This document shows, one piece after another, positions 7,492-16,170 of a DNA stretch of 64,000 bases. Made by a program: the position numbers and the translations under genes. Location of the stretch: the NCBI GenBank assembly GCA_964588535.1, contig CAZPQA010000003.1, forward strand, positions 1 through 64,000, written 5' to 3'. Position 1 is the stretch's first letter, and every line of letters begins with the position of its first letter. The DNA is from NaphS2 sp964588535 (GTDB lineage Bacteria > Desulfobacterota > DSM-4660 > Desulfatiglandales > Desulfatiglandaceae). The notes beneath the pieces are model-generated. The model made no database searches, was not told the DNA's origin, and saw only the letters and a list, made by a program, of their open reading frames with translations.

Positions 7492-8526
7492 TCAATAAAG
7501 CGCTGCGGCGTCCATCATGGCCTTTGCGTTGAGCAGGGATGCGTTGTAGGGGAATTCCCATCCGGGCGCCAGAACAAACCCCCCACCCTGGGCCATTTCC
7601 CGGATCTCCTTTTTACACTCCTCTCTGACCTCATCCGGTCGACCCAGATAGAGAAGGTCAATGGGGGGAACGTGGCCGATAATACAAACCTTTCCAGTGC
7701 ACCTCTGCTTGACTTCGGGCCAGTCTGAGAACCCATCCGGAACCCAGGCGCAGGAAATGGCATCCGGGGCCATGGTCTCCATGTGGGCATCGAGATAAAA
7801 ATCCACGCCGGAACTGTGTGCGATCAGCATAAGGCCGCATTCCCGTGTAATCTCGGCAAGACGCCGTAGATGCACACCTTCCGTGTCCAACCAGAATTTC
7901 TTACTCATCTGTTTGTGACAGCCGAACAGTGTCTCTATCCATATGGCATGTATCCCGGTTTTTGCCAGCGCCCGGATATAGTCTCCCAGTACACTGGTGA
8001 TCACAGAGAGGGCTTGATGTACCTCGTCGGGGTATTTCATGCAGTCCGAGAAAAGCAGTTCAGGCCCCCGCAGAACAGACAGAACACCCAGGGGGCCATA
8101 GACAAAACCAAAGACCGGAACACTTTTCCCCCTTTCATTCATAAGGATATCGCACATTCGAATGTGTTCTGCCATCCGTTCTGTTTTTGAAGGGTCAACC
8201 GGTTTTAGTTTCGTCACATAATCTTCCGGTTTTTTTATGAGTGGGTTTTTAAAATTTGAGTAAGATTGATCATCGGGGGGAAAAAGAGTCTCCTGGCCTA
8301 AATCGGCGGCTTCCACATTGAGATCAATCTCCGTCAAAATCGCATCGAACCCTAGAAGTTCCTGAGCCTGAAGCAGCGATCCGGCTCCCACATCAGCATT
8401 CGTGGACCATTCTTCATAGTTGCATCCATAAACTCTCCTGGAGGCGCCGCAAATGAGCGGCATGCAGGGGACACGATCTGCTTCCTTAAATTGAACAGCG
8501 GCCATAAATCTTTCCAAGGGGGTCAT
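7492..8526 (-). CDS. Uroporphyrinogen decarboxylase/MtaA-family protein lacking canonical zinc ligands
   Basis: A 344-residue TIM-barrel protein of the URO-D/MtaA-MtbA family (TPLERFMAAVQFKEADRVP start, GFVYGPLGVLSVLRG, VLAPGWEFPYN). Active MtaA/MtbA enzymes bind zinc through His-x-Cys and a distal Cys to activate coenzyme M or another thiol. Here the first motif is IAHSSGVDF (His-Ser-Ser) and the second is APGW, with Trp for Cys, whereas the sister protein at 24044 has VHNCG and APGCEF. It may thus not activate a thiol and could be a corrinoid- or tetrapyrrole-binding protein or use another acceptor. It overlaps the DUF1638 gene by ATGA and closes a three-gene operon. Confidence 0.82.
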   Translation of the reverse strand: MTPLERFMAAVQFKEADRVPCMPLICGASRRVYGCNYEEWSTNADVGAGSLLQAQELLGFDAILTEIDLNVEAADLGQETLFPPDDQSYSNFKNPLIKKPEDYVTKLKPVDPSKTERMAEHIRMCDILMNERGKSVPVFGFVYGPLGVLSVLRGPELLFSDCMKYPDEVHQALSVITSVLGDYIRALAKTGIHAIWIETLFGCHKQMSKKFWLDTEGVHLRRLAEITRECGLMLIAHSSGVDFYLDAHMETMAPDAISCAWVPDGFSDWPEVKQRCTGKVCIIGHVPPIDLLYLGRPDEVREECKKEIREMAQGGGFVLAPGWEFPYNASLLNAKAMMDAAALY

Positions 8527-9176
8527 CCGAGTCTCCTTTCCGTGGGAATCACATCATCTCCGGGAGGTAGCGTTTTCAATGCCTGCTTGAGCGTGTCCCG
8601 AAGCACGGAAAGGGTCCCCGGTTTTTTCTCAAACCTCAGGTTAAACGTTTTCGATATCTCTCGTGCCTTTTTTTCTAATTCCTCCCCGTCTCCCGCGTTT
8701 ACTTCAACAAACAGTCCCCGGGTAAAATCTTTTAACATGCGGTGGGCCAATTGCATGGGGTTCAGGCCCTTTTCCCCCAACCGGCTGATTTGAAGCTCGT
8801 GAAAGATGAAATCCATTCCCAGCTCAGTCCATCCCGGGGTAAAAAACCATGTTCCACCCTCTTCCAAAAGGGCTTTTTCGTATCGTTCCTGCCCCAGAAG
8901 AACGCCGATGCAGTCATCGGCAGGGGGACGAAAAACAGGGACTTTAAAATGCTCGGGAAGTTTATCCAGAATCTGACAACGGCCATAACCCATAACAATA
9001 GCGTCCACTTTTTCCTGGAGCTTCAGGATTTGCGCGGTCAAGGTTTCCAGGAGGAGATCAGGCTCGATATGGAGCCCCCACTCCATGACTTCAAAATGAG
9101 ATACTTCCGGAAAATCCCGGATGACCGTTTTCATCTCGGCTTCAAGAACACGACAGCAGATAACCCCCACAGACAT
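8523..9176 (-). CDS. DUF1638 family protein
   Basis: About 217 residues beginning MSVGVICCRVLEAEM. Features that point to DUF1638 are the N-terminal CC, AIVMGYGRC (about 75), and the C-terminal Trp/Phe-rich FFTPGWTELGMD. The family occurs in anaerobes and archaea next to MtaA-type methyltransferases and corrinoid proteins; its reaction is not established. ATG 9176 is chosen because AAAGGAAG lies at a proper distance; ATG 9182 is two codons longer but abuts that site. The stop overlaps the next gene by four bases. Confidence 0.8.
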   Translation of the reverse strand: MSVGVICCRVLEAEMKTVIRDFPEVSHFEVMEWGLHIEPDLLLETLTAQILKLQEKVDAIVMGYGRCQILDKLPEHFKVPVFRPPADDCIGVLLGQERYEKALLEEGGTWFFTPGWTELGMDFIFHELQISRLGEKGLNPMQLAHRMLKDFTRGLFVEVNAGDGEELEKKAREISKTFNLRFEKKPGTLSVLRDTLKQALKTLPPGDDVIPTERRLG

Positions 9177-9225
9177 ATTCATCTTCCTTTCAACAAGGCC
9201 ACAGCAGATACCTAACTGAAACAGA

Positions 9226-9732
9226 TCAGTCCAACAAGACCATTGAATACCAGGCAGGGAGGAGTTTCCCATCCTCGCTAAAATTAACTTTGAAATCCAG
9301 GAGCTCGACCGTTTTCCCGATATCAACGCCGTAAGCATCCATGGATGGGCGAGCCAGGTCCGGATGTAGACATGGATCAGGATAGGCGCATTCGTCACAT
9401 TTCACACACAGGGCCAAGGCAAACGCAAAGACTGCCTCGTGATAGAGAAGGGCTTCCTTCTCAATGGCAAGAGAAACATCCTGGCCCAGTTTCTGGTCCG
9501 CTGTTTTAATCACCAGCCCTACAGTGTATTTTTCAAAGCTTTCCATGAACATTTCCTGGGAAATGTCCATGTTGGGCGGACAGGTCCAGTATTTTCCCCA
9601 ACGCTGGCATCCAAAGCGGCATTTCAGGAAGGAGCGAGGATCAAAAACGACTTCATTGGTATCGATCAATTTTGCGTCTTCCGCACCCAATTGAATGCAT
9701 TTGTCAATCAATGTCTGATAGTTTTCGGCCAT
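9226..9732 (-). CDS. DUF2284 cysteine-rich metal-binding protein
   Basis: About 168 residues with two Cys clusters: CRFGCQRWGKYWTCPPN (around 38-54) and ALCVKCDECAYPDPCLHP (around 108-125), the pattern of DUF2284 proteins that are annotated as putative metal-binding and often occur with corrinoid methyltransferases. It is probably an FeS or zinc protein acting in electron delivery or metal handling. ATG 9732 (MAENYQ) follows GGGGGTTTTTC; an upstream ATG at 9777 is less likely. A second DUF2284 gene is at 51304, also at the end of a methyltransferase cluster. First gene of its minus-strand operon. Confidence 0.85.
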   Translation of the reverse strand: MAENYQTLIDKCIQLGAEDAKLIDTNEVVFDPRSFLKCRFGCQRWGKYWTCPPNMDISQEMFMESFEKYTVGLVIKTADQKLGQDVSLAIEKEALLYHEAVFAFALALCVKCDECAYPDPCLHPDLARPSMDAYGVDIGKTVELLDFKVNFSEDGKLLPAWYSMVLLD

Positions 9733-9885
9733 GAAAAACCCCCTGTTTATTACGTTTCCTAAATGATTATGCCGCAAAGAACAATCTAGGTATCATCTTC
9801 TCCCTTAAAAATATACCCTTTTCTAATTTCAATTTCTCGCAATTTGTGGTAGCTGTCCTGATAAATATCTCTCAGGAGGCAAGGA

Positions 9886-10083
9886 ATGGAAAAAAACAGC
9901 ATAGAATGCCCTGTCAGGACAAAAATAAATGAATATTGTTCCTGCCCAAAGACGGATTGCCAAAATCATGGTCTTTGTTGTGAGTGCATACTGGCACATA
10001 AAAACAGGGTTACGGAACCGATTATAAAACGTTTTCCACATTGTTTAAGGGATCTTGTTCAGGAAGCAATAGACAACGCCTGA
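9886..10083 (+). CDS. Small Cys-rich (probably zinc-binding) protein
   Basis: 65 residues with seven Cys and two His in the pattern ECPV, YCSCPKTDCQNHGLCCECILAHK, so a zinc or FeS fold is likely; similar short Cys-rich peptides occur in anaerobes without known function. CTCAGGAGGCAAGG precedes ATG 9886. It lies 17 bp ahead of the CbiR-like gene and may be co-transcribed with it. Confidence 0.65.
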   Translation: MEKNSIECPVRTKINEYCSCPKTDCQNHGLCCECILAHKNRVTEPIIKRFPHCLRDLVQEAIDNA

Positions 10084-10100
10084 TGGTATTGTAAAAAGGA

Positions 10101-10943
10101 ATGTGTTCATCCCCCCCATATTATCAGTGCAGTGCGCCATCCATGGTCTTTGGCTTGAATCTGATCGAAAACGTCAAAAGACTTTCCCGAATTGTAAACC
10201 ACATTGAAATTGTCATTTTTCATACACCCGATCTTCATAATATCCCAACCGCGGAAGAGATTCTTTTCCTGAAGGAGATAAAAGCAGAAAAGAATTTGAC
10301 CTACTCCGTCCATTTACCGGCCTCCCTTGAAATCGCGGCGGAAAGCAAGCTGAAACGGGATATGGCTGTTCGCATGGCAACAAAAATCATTGCACATCTG
10401 ACTGAACTGGACCCCGAATACCACATTCTTCATATACCCATCACCACACCGACCCTGACAGCGGAGCCTGGATGTTACATCATGGAAAAAGACCAGTTCA
10501 AGTATGCGGAATGGGCGGATAGGGCCACAACGAGCCTTCTGCGTATACAAGCGGAGACAGGGCTAAAACAACGGCTTCTCCTGGAAAACATTAACTACAG
10601 CCCGAATTTGCTGGAATCCATCCGGCAGCAGGGGTTTTGTGCATTTTGTCTGGATATCGGCCATCTTTTATTGGGGAAGGAATCCGTTCGGGAAATACTG
10701 GAGCGGTATTTGCCGGTGATCAAAGAGATTCACATCCATGGCGTTATCGGATGGGAGGAACATCTGGGGTTGGATGTATTGCCGGCGGAAAGAGTGCACG
10801 CCTGGTTTCATTGTTTGAATAAGTATGGTTTCAGCGGAATCCTGAATATCGAGGTTTTCGATCCTTTGGATCTGGAAAAATCTCTTCGGGTGCTGAAGAA
10901 AGTGAAAACACTGAAACCCGGGGGTCGCTCACGAAAAGATTGA
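10101..10943 (+). CDS. cbiR: CbiR-type cobamide remodelling phosphodiesterase
   Basis: A 280-residue AP-endonuclease-like TIM-barrel protein. Diagnostic stretches are the early APSMVFG, VNHIEIVIFH, LTYSVHLPASLEI, LLLENINYSP, FCLDIGHLL, IKEIHIHGV and LNIEVFD, which hold the His/Glu/Asp metal ligands expected of the fold. CbiR hydrolyses the phosphoribosyl bond of cobamides so the lower ligand can be swapped. Context fits: cobalt uptake genes follow and a corrinoid capture operon with CbiZ is at 52307. The start is uncertain because GGA lies directly before ATG 10101; ATG 10143 would cut the first strand. Confidence 0.75.
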   Translation: MCSSPPYYQCSAPSMVFGLNLIENVKRLSRIVNHIEIVIFHTPDLHNIPTAEEILFLKEIKAEKNLTYSVHLPASLEIAAESKLKRDMAVRMATKIIAHLTELDPEYHILHIPITTPTLTAEPGCYIMEKDQFKYAEWADRATTSLLRIQAETGLKQRLLLENINYSPNLLESIRQQGFCAFCLDIGHLLLGKESVREILERYLPVIKEIHIHGVIGWEEHLGLDVLPAERVHAWFHCLNKYGFSGILNIEVFDPLDLEKSLRVLKKVKTLKPGGRSRKD

Positions 10944-10956
10944 TATTTTTTCAAGT

Positions 10957-11283
10957 TCAAGAAGACAACATCGCATCCGTTTTATCTCTGACATGATCTT
11001 TCTTCAGATGATTGCCCGACATCGTGTCATAAAGCTGACCGTTTTTGTAAAACAAAAATGAAGGGACCCCTCTGATATTCAACGAATTTACGAGGGTCCG
11101 GTTTGCAGCGGCGTTCACAATATAGAAATTGACTTTTCCCCTGTACTCTTCCTTGGCGAGGGTCTCAACCTGAGCCGTCAATATCTGGCAGGTGGCTCAC
11201 CAATCCCCCCATATTTCAACGACAACGGGAAGGTCACTGCTCAAAACTTCCGCCTCAAAATCAGCCTTATTCAGCTCTTTCAT
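10957..11283 (-). CDS. Thioredoxin selenoprotein with WUATC active site (one in-frame TGA)
   Basis: Beginning at ATG 11283 and reading TGA 11199-11197 (codon 29) as Sec gives a 108-residue thioredoxin: VVVEIWGDWUATCQIL, then FYIVNAAANRTLVNSLNIRGVPSFLFYKNG with the cis-Pro after Val. The usual WCGPC becomes W-U29-A-T-C32, so the nucleophilic Cys is selenocysteine. Without readthrough the remaining frame would lack the active site. It should work in the cytosol as a fast disulfide or peroxide reductant. It converges with cbiR and diverges from the unknown gene at 11310. Confidence 0.85.
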
Positions 11284-11309
11284 CCTGATTATTCCCTTTC
11301 TCCACCAGG

Positions 11310-12239
11310 GTGGTCATAATGTACAAAGCAATACCCCTTGCCATAAATTTAATGTTTTGTTATAAAGCCGACCAAATAATCGGACTTAATTTCTATACCA
11401 TGATGAACACCATTCCACAAATCATTCCTTCTGAAAAATTTCAAGAATATTCCCGGAATTTTGTTGCGGAATTTTTAAAAAAAACAGATGACAGTCGATC
11501 ATATACCATAGATCTTTCCTTTTATCCGACCCGGGCTGCCTATGAAGCGATACCGGCCAGGGCAATTGCCGGCCCCGTTTATTCTGAGCAGCACGGGGGG
11601 CACTTTACAATCCATATTTGTGAAGAGAGCCTGAATAATATCCCTTCTTTGGCTCTGCAAGGCTGGTTGGCGCATGAGATAATACTTTGTATTCAAAAAC
11701 GCCAGCCGGAATTCAATCAACTCAACTTCGGAAAAAATATTCTTCCCCTGATGCCGGTATCCGGCCTGGCTGAGAACCATATACGGGAGGTGGTTTCCTC
11801 CCTTGAAATGGGGCTGAGAAATTATTTTGCCACGAAAACACTCATCGAAATGGGCGAGGGTTTCCAGCAGGCTCATTTTTATTTTTTCAGGATAAGCCCC
11901 ATCGTGGAGGACCAACTCAATTATCAAAAAGTCCTGCCCCACCCATGGACCAAAGCCCTTTTCCTGTGCCGTAAATTAAGGGAATTCATGCCCATTTACG
12001 GGTTGGCCGATAATAATGTGGAATTTTCTCAGGATCTGACAGCCTACTGGTGGCGGGTTCATGAATATTTAATGCCCGAAGACGAATTCTTTTTAAGGGA
12101 ACTTGCGGGCATACCCCATAGGTACTCCCATGCATCCTATCCCGATATTGTGATTGAAGTGTTCAAAAAAGTTAAATCACAATTTCTGGCGCCGAAAACA
12201 CCTTCCGATCCATCATCTCCATCATTAACCTTACATTGA
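11310..12239 (+). CDS. Conserved-looking protein of unknown function
   Basis: 309 residues, no family recognised. It has the motif QGWLAHEIILCIQKRQPE, in which an isolated HE could be part of a metallopeptidase-like helix, but the second metal His is not in the normal HExxH place. A C-terminal stretch (WWRVHEYLMPEDEFFLREL) is well structured, followed by a Pro/Ser-rich tail. The region 11322-11410 gives a weakly hydrophobic N-terminus, and internal starts such as ATG 11400 are possible. Single gene, flanked by the divergent Sec-thioredoxin and a 186-bp gap before the metal regulator. Confidence 0.55.
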   Translation: MVIMYKAIPLAINLMFCYKADQIIGLNFYTMMNTIPQIIPSEKFQEYSRNFVAEFLKKTDDSRSYTIDLSFYPTRAAYEAIPARAIAGPVYSEQHGGHFTIHICEESLNNIPSLALQGWLAHEIILCIQKRQPEFNQLNFGKNILPLMPVSGLAENHIREVVSSLEMGLRNYFATKTLIEMGEGFQQAHFYFFRISPIVEDQLNYQKVLPHPWTKALFLCRKLREFMPIYGLADNNVEFSQDLTAYWWRVHEYLMPEDEFFLRELAGIPHRYSHASYPDIVIEVFKKVKSQFLAPKTPSDPSSPSLTLH

Positions 12240-12396
12240 TCTACATCCTATTAAATTAGGAAACAATTCCTTACTTCAATGCGATCTTTTTTTCGAACCC
12301 ACCAAAATCAGCCACGATAAGCCCAAATATCAACCTTAAAATGATCAATCATCAACCTTTGGATGATGGACACTTGTTCAGCAAAACAGCATACTC

Positions 12397-12413
12397 ATAC
12401 CCCCCATAGGTAT
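12397..12413. promoter_or_regulatory. Putative CsoR/RcnR-type operator
   Basis: ATACC-CCCCATA-GGTAT, a 5-bp inverted repeat around a C-tract, 13 bp before the start of the DUF156 repressor gene. G/C-tracts inside short dyads are the known operator style of the CsoR/RcnR family. Likely autoregulation and control of the cobalt transporter downstream. Confidence 0.6.
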
Positions 12414-12425
12414 AGGAGATAAAAA

Positions 12426-12689
12426 ATGTCGCTTTGCGGAAATGACAAATCCAAATATGTTAACAGGCTGAGCCGCATCGAAGGCCAGGTGCGCGGCGTC
12501 AAGAAAATGGTCGGAGAAGACAGGGATTGCATGGATGTCCTCAAGCAGATTTCAGCAACAATTGGCGCCATGCGTTCCCTGGGAATCCTTATCCTGGAAG
12601 AGCATTTAAATGGCTGTGTTGCGGGGGCAATCCGGGACAAAGACCATGATGCAGAATTAATTCGTCAAGTGGTAGAAATTAAGTTCTAA
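12426..12689 (+). CDS. CsoR/RcnR/FrmR-family metal-sensing repressor
   Basis: An 87-residue all-helical DUF156 protein: RLSRIEGQVRGVKKM start motif, C35 in DRDCMDVLKQISA, and H60/C64 in EEHLNGCVAGAI. This Cys-His-Cys set is that of copper-sensing CsoR rather than the N-terminal-His set of nickel/cobalt RcnR. Its position directly before cbiM nevertheless argues for control of cobalt uptake. A candidate operator lies just upstream. Confidence 0.85.
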   Translation: MSLCGNDKSKYVNRLSRIEGQVRGVKKMVGEDRDCMDVLKQISATIGAMRSLGILILEEHLNGCVAGAIRDKDHDAELIRQVVEIKF

Positions 12690-12710
12690 CGACCTGTTTA
12701 AGAGGTTTTC

Positions 12711-13715
12711 ATGCATATCTCAGAAGGGATTATCACCGGTGTTCCGGCTGTGGCCTACACGGCTGCCGCACTTTGCCTGGTGGGTTTCGGCGCCAAAAAA
12801 ATGAAAGATATGGCAGCCGAATATCCTGAAAAAAAAGCGCTGTTTGGGATGGCCGGCGCCTTCATATTCTTTCTCTCACTCATACCGATTCCCGCTTTTA
12901 CGGGCACGACCTCCCATCCATGCGGCTCACCCCTGGTGGGTATATTGCTGGGCCCATTCATCGGAATCGCCGTCACCGGGCTGACCCTGTTGCTTCAGGC
13001 AGCGTTTTTTGCCCATGGGGGCTTTTCCACCTGGGGGGCGAATGTGATTACGCTGGGCGTGGGGGGCGCTTTTTTCGGGTGGCTTTTTTTTCGGATCGCC
13101 CGTAAGGCCGGTTTATCCCTCTTTGTTTCCGGCGCCATCGGGGGGTTAATCGGCGACATCATGACCTATGTATTCGCCGGTTTGAGCCTCTCCGCCATCC
13201 TTTCCGGGGGACCTGATCCGCAATTCACTTTTACCGGATATCTTATTGCTGTGTATACCGCGTACATCCCCACCCAACTGCCCATCGCCATCGGGGAGAT
13301 GTTTGTCACCGGCTTCATCTTGAGCTACATTTTCAAACAGCGCCCGGATGTATTGAGATCACTCAAAGTGATTGCCGGCATTGCCGCCCTGCTTTTCGTC
13401 CCGGCTTTTCTTGTTCTCTTCCAAAGCGCTCCCGTGTTCGCGCAACAGGAGAAAACCCATACAACAACCACCCAAGAAAAGTCGAGCGAAGCCCATGGGG
13501 AAGGGATGGCGGGCATGGATGAGGCCGTTAACGAAAAACTGGCGGAAGACGCCGGGAGGGCGCCAAGGGATCCCTATATCAATCTAGAGGCACTGGGTGA
13601 TGTCTGGAACACGGTCATGCTGCTTGGCGGCGCCATCTGCGGATTCATCATCGGCCGCTGGTGGCACCTCCTGTTTGAGAGAAAAGAGAATGGGCCGTTA
13701 TCTGAATCTCGATAA
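12711..13715 (+). CDS. cbiM: Cobalt ECF transporter substrate-binding subunit CbiM, with C-terminal extension
   Basis: 334 residues. MHISEG at the N-terminus supplies the His2 metal ligand of CbiM/NikM, followed by IPAFTGTTSHPCGSPL and six to seven membrane segments to about residue 235. It then has an added hydrophilic His-containing loop (KTHTTTTQEKSSEAHGEG) and a final membrane helix (VMLLGGAICGFIIG). No separate cbiN is present, so the extension may take over its role, as in NikM-NikN fusions. It overlaps cbiQ. It acts in the inner membrane for Co(II) uptake for cobamide synthesis. Confidence 0.9.
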   Translation: MHISEGIITGVPAVAYTAAALCLVGFGAKKMKDMAAEYPEKKALFGMAGAFIFFLSLIPIPAFTGTTSHPCGSPLVGILLGPFIGIAVTGLTLLLQAAFFAHGGFSTWGANVITLGVGGAFFGWLFFRIARKAGLSLFVSGAIGGLIGDIMTYVFAGLSLSAILSGGPDPQFTFTGYLIAVYTAYIPTQLPIAIGEMFVTGFILSYIFKQRPDVLRSLKVIAGIAALLFVPAFLVLFQSAPVFAQQEKTHTTTTQEKSSEAHGEGMAGMDEAVNEKLAEDAGRAPRDPYINLEALGDVWNTVMLLGGAICGFIIGRWWHLLFERKENGPLSESR

Positions 13716-14373
13716 ATTCATCGCCTCAGAACAGCAACTTGAGGGAAAACCCCTGCGGGGCGTGTTTGCCTGGGACCCACGGTTGAAACTGGGGATGCTC
13801 GCAACGGTTATCATTCTGAACATCGGCCTGGCCATCAACGGGCTAAGCGTATTTTTATTAATTATCGGATTTTTGCTGGTTTTGTGGACCAGACCGCCGT
13901 TAGGAAGGACACTGATTTTTTTCCTCGGCCCCCTTCTGGCAACAGCCGTGGCGGTTGCCGGTTTTTCGGTGGGATTCGGCAAAACACCGATCTACGAACT
14001 GGGAAAATTGACGGTTTACAGGGAGGGGATCATTCAGGGCGGGGAAGTGGCCATACGTGTCTACTGCGATATGACCTGGCTTGTATTGACCTTTGTCACC
14101 ACACCGTTTTACAGAATTCTCGAAGCGTTCAGGTGGTATAAAGTCCCCAGCATTCTCGTTGACACACTGGCCATGATGTACCGATATTCGTTTCTTCTTT
14201 TTGATGAATTCACCCGAATGCATACGGCATCCTCTGCCCGTGGCGGCCGGGCCGGGAAGGCCAACGCCCTGAAGACCCTTTCTCGCATCGGCGCCCAGGT
14301 TTTCATGCGCGCTTTCGATCGTTCTGAAAGAATCTATCTGGCGATGGTTACAAGGGGGGGCGAAAAACCATGA
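13690..14373 (+). CDS. cbiQ: ECF transporter transmembrane subunit CbiQ
   Basis: 227 residues from ATG 13690, overlapping the end of cbiM. It has five or so membrane segments and the coupling helices with the Ala-Arg-Gly signature ASSARGGR and AFDRSERIYLAM, which contact the ATPase. It is the T-component of the cobalt energy-coupling-factor transporter. Confidence 0.9.
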   Translation: MGRYLNLDKFIASEQQLEGKPLRGVFAWDPRLKLGMLATVIILNIGLAINGLSVFLLIIGFLLVLWTRPPLGRTLIFFLGPLLATAVAVAGFSVGFGKTPIYELGKLTVYREGIIQGGEVAIRVYCDMTWLVLTFVTTPFYRILEAFRWYKVPSILVDTLAMMYRYSFLLFDEFTRMHTASSARGGRAGKANALKTLSRIGAQVFMRAFDRSERIYLAMVTRGGEKP

Positions 14374-14379
14374 GGGAAG

Positions 14380-15303
14380 ATGGAAAGTAAAGTCCTAAAC
14401 GACGAATCCTGTCCCAACCAGTGTGATGTGACACCCGAATACATCAACGGCGACGGCCCCGTGCTTGACTGCAGGAATGTGTCTTTCACCTATGCGAATC
14501 TGTTGGGAAATACCGTGAAAGACATTAATTTCTCCATTTATAGAAATGACATCGTGGTCGCCTGCGGTCCCAATGGATCGGGGAAAACAACGCTTTTGAA
14601 ATTGTTTGCCGGTATTTTGACTCCCGGGGAGGGAGAGATTCTGTTGAGCAGCAAGAAACTGGGGAAGAAGGACCGCCGCGACGCATTTCGCTACATGGGA
14701 ATTCTCTTCCAGGACCCCAATGACCAGCTTTTTTGCACCCATGTGCGTGAAGATATCGCTTACGGCCCCACGAACCTGGGTCTGGACCCGGAGGAGGTCA
14801 ACCGTCTCGTGGAAACCGCCATGGACCAGGTGGAGGTGCGTCACCTTGAGAATCGGCCCATTCACCGGCTCAGCCACGGCGAAATGAAGCGGGTCGGGTT
14901 GGCCGGGCTTATCGCCATGCGACCCCCCTTGATTCTTCTTGACGAGCCGTTTTCGGGTCTTGACCCGGCCTCAACGGATCACCTGCTGGGCCTTATCCGG
15001 CATCTGAACAGTCATCACCATTATACATTTGTGATTGTGACCCATGACATCAACATCGCTTCTTTAATCGCAAAGCGGATGATTGTTCTGGTTGACGGGC
15101 AGATCATCGCCGATGGACCACCAAAAGAAATTTTAACCGATGAACAACTTCTGAGGAATTCCCGTCTCGAACCGCCCATTTTGACCAAGCTTTTTCAGCG
15201 GATCCTCGATGACCCCTCTGAAAACGACCGGATACCGGTCACCATTGATGAGGCCATGGAGATTTTGAACGCCTTAAACCGGGACAAGCGGGTCTATGCA
15301 TGA
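14380..15303 (+). CDS. cbiO: ECF transporter ATPase CbiO
   Basis: 307 residues: Walker A GPNGSGKTT, Q-loop LFQDPNDQLF, signature RLSHGEMKR, Walker B LILLDEPFSGLDP, H-loop VIVTHD. This is the ATP-hydrolysing subunit that drives CbiMQ. The start at ATG 14380 follows GAGGGAAG and lies 6 bp past cbiQ. The C-terminal 60 residues (TDEQLLRNSRLEPPILTKLF) are typical of CbiO. Confidence 0.92.
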   Translation: MESKVLNDESCPNQCDVTPEYINGDGPVLDCRNVSFTYANLLGNTVKDINFSIYRNDIVVACGPNGSGKTTLLKLFAGILTPGEGEILLSSKKLGKKDRRDAFRYMGILFQDPNDQLFCTHVREDIAYGPTNLGLDPEEVNRLVETAMDQVEVRHLENRPIHRLSHGEMKRVGLAGLIAMRPPLILLDEPFSGLDPASTDHLLGLIRHLNSHHHYTFVIVTHDINIASLIAKRMIVLVDGQIIADGPPKEILTDEQLLRNSRLEPPILTKLFQRILDDPSENDRIPVTIDEAMEILNALNRDKRVYA

Positions 15304-15414
15304 CAACACCATCGCCGAATTAACCATGGAGGACAAAAGCACACCGACACTTGATTTTGATACAAATATTTTTCTTTGAGACAAAATGATTCTTCAATCA
15401 AGGAGATGACGATT

Positions 15415-16170
15415 ATGGAACTCAAAACTTTGTTTATCGGCATTGTCTTTGCCATGGCCATCTTTGCCGTCAAGAGCGGCATTGGCATTCATTATTTGTT
15501 GACCCGGAAGGAAAAGGGGAAAAGCAGGCTCGTGTTCCTTTCCTTTTATGCCCTCGTATACCTTTTCCTGTTTTTGTCCTGTGCGTATATCATCCACATG
15601 ATTGACATCATTTCATATTTCGAAACCGTTCAGCGGTTTCTCAAATACGGCATGGTTTTACACGTGTTGATGGCAGCCGGGCTTTTGGTCTGGGGCGTTC
15701 TGCTGCTTAGAAGCGGCGGAAAATTAAATAAAGGAAAACATGCATGGATGGCATTGATCGTTCCCTGCCCTGTTTGCATTACCGTCATCTTTCTCAGTCT
15801 ATCATTTTTAATTTCTTACTTTCCCGATGCAGTTCATGTGGCTTCTATTTTGACTTATCTGGCATTTATGGGCATTGTTTTGGTAACCATTATCATTATG
15901 GCACTTTGGCAAAATAACGCCAGAGGCACCCCCGAATTGACCATCGGAACCGCAATGGTGCTTATCTCAATTTACTTCCTTCTATCCATCATTGTCTTGC
16001 CCCAATTTGGAAACGTGGGCAGAGTTTACAGGCTGGCGGCCTATCAGGGTGAAACACAGATAGTGGGTTCAAGTGAACTATTGTTGCTCACCAGCGTCAT
16101 TGCTGCGTTTTTTGTATGGGGGTTCATCAGGATGACAAAGAAGCTGAAAGCGAGGCAACAATGGACATAG
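15415..16170 (+). CDS. DUF2162 polytopic membrane protein (putative transporter)
   Basis: 251 residues with about seven membrane helices; AAGGAGATGACG precedes ATG 15415. A helix contains IVPCPVCITVIFLSLSF, a CPxC motif inside the membrane that resembles DsbD/CcdA-like or metal-export proteins. DUF2162 genes are known next to MotA/ExbB-like, DUF2149 and CobN-like genes in methanogens and other anaerobes; a transport role is assumed only. Overlaps the next gene by 10 bp, so translation is probably coupled. Confidence 0.75.
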   Translation: MELKTLFIGIVFAMAIFAVKSGIGIHYLLTRKEKGKSRLVFLSFYALVYLFLFLSCAYIIHMIDIISYFETVQRFLKYGMVLHVLMAAGLLVWGVLLLRSGGKLNKGKHAWMALIVPCPVCITVIFLSLSFLISYFPDAVHVASILTYLAFMGIVLVTIIIMALWQNNARGTPELTIGTAMVLISIYFLLSIIVLPQFGNVGRVYRLAAYQGETQIVGSSELLLLTSVIAAFFVWGFIRMTKKLKARQQWT

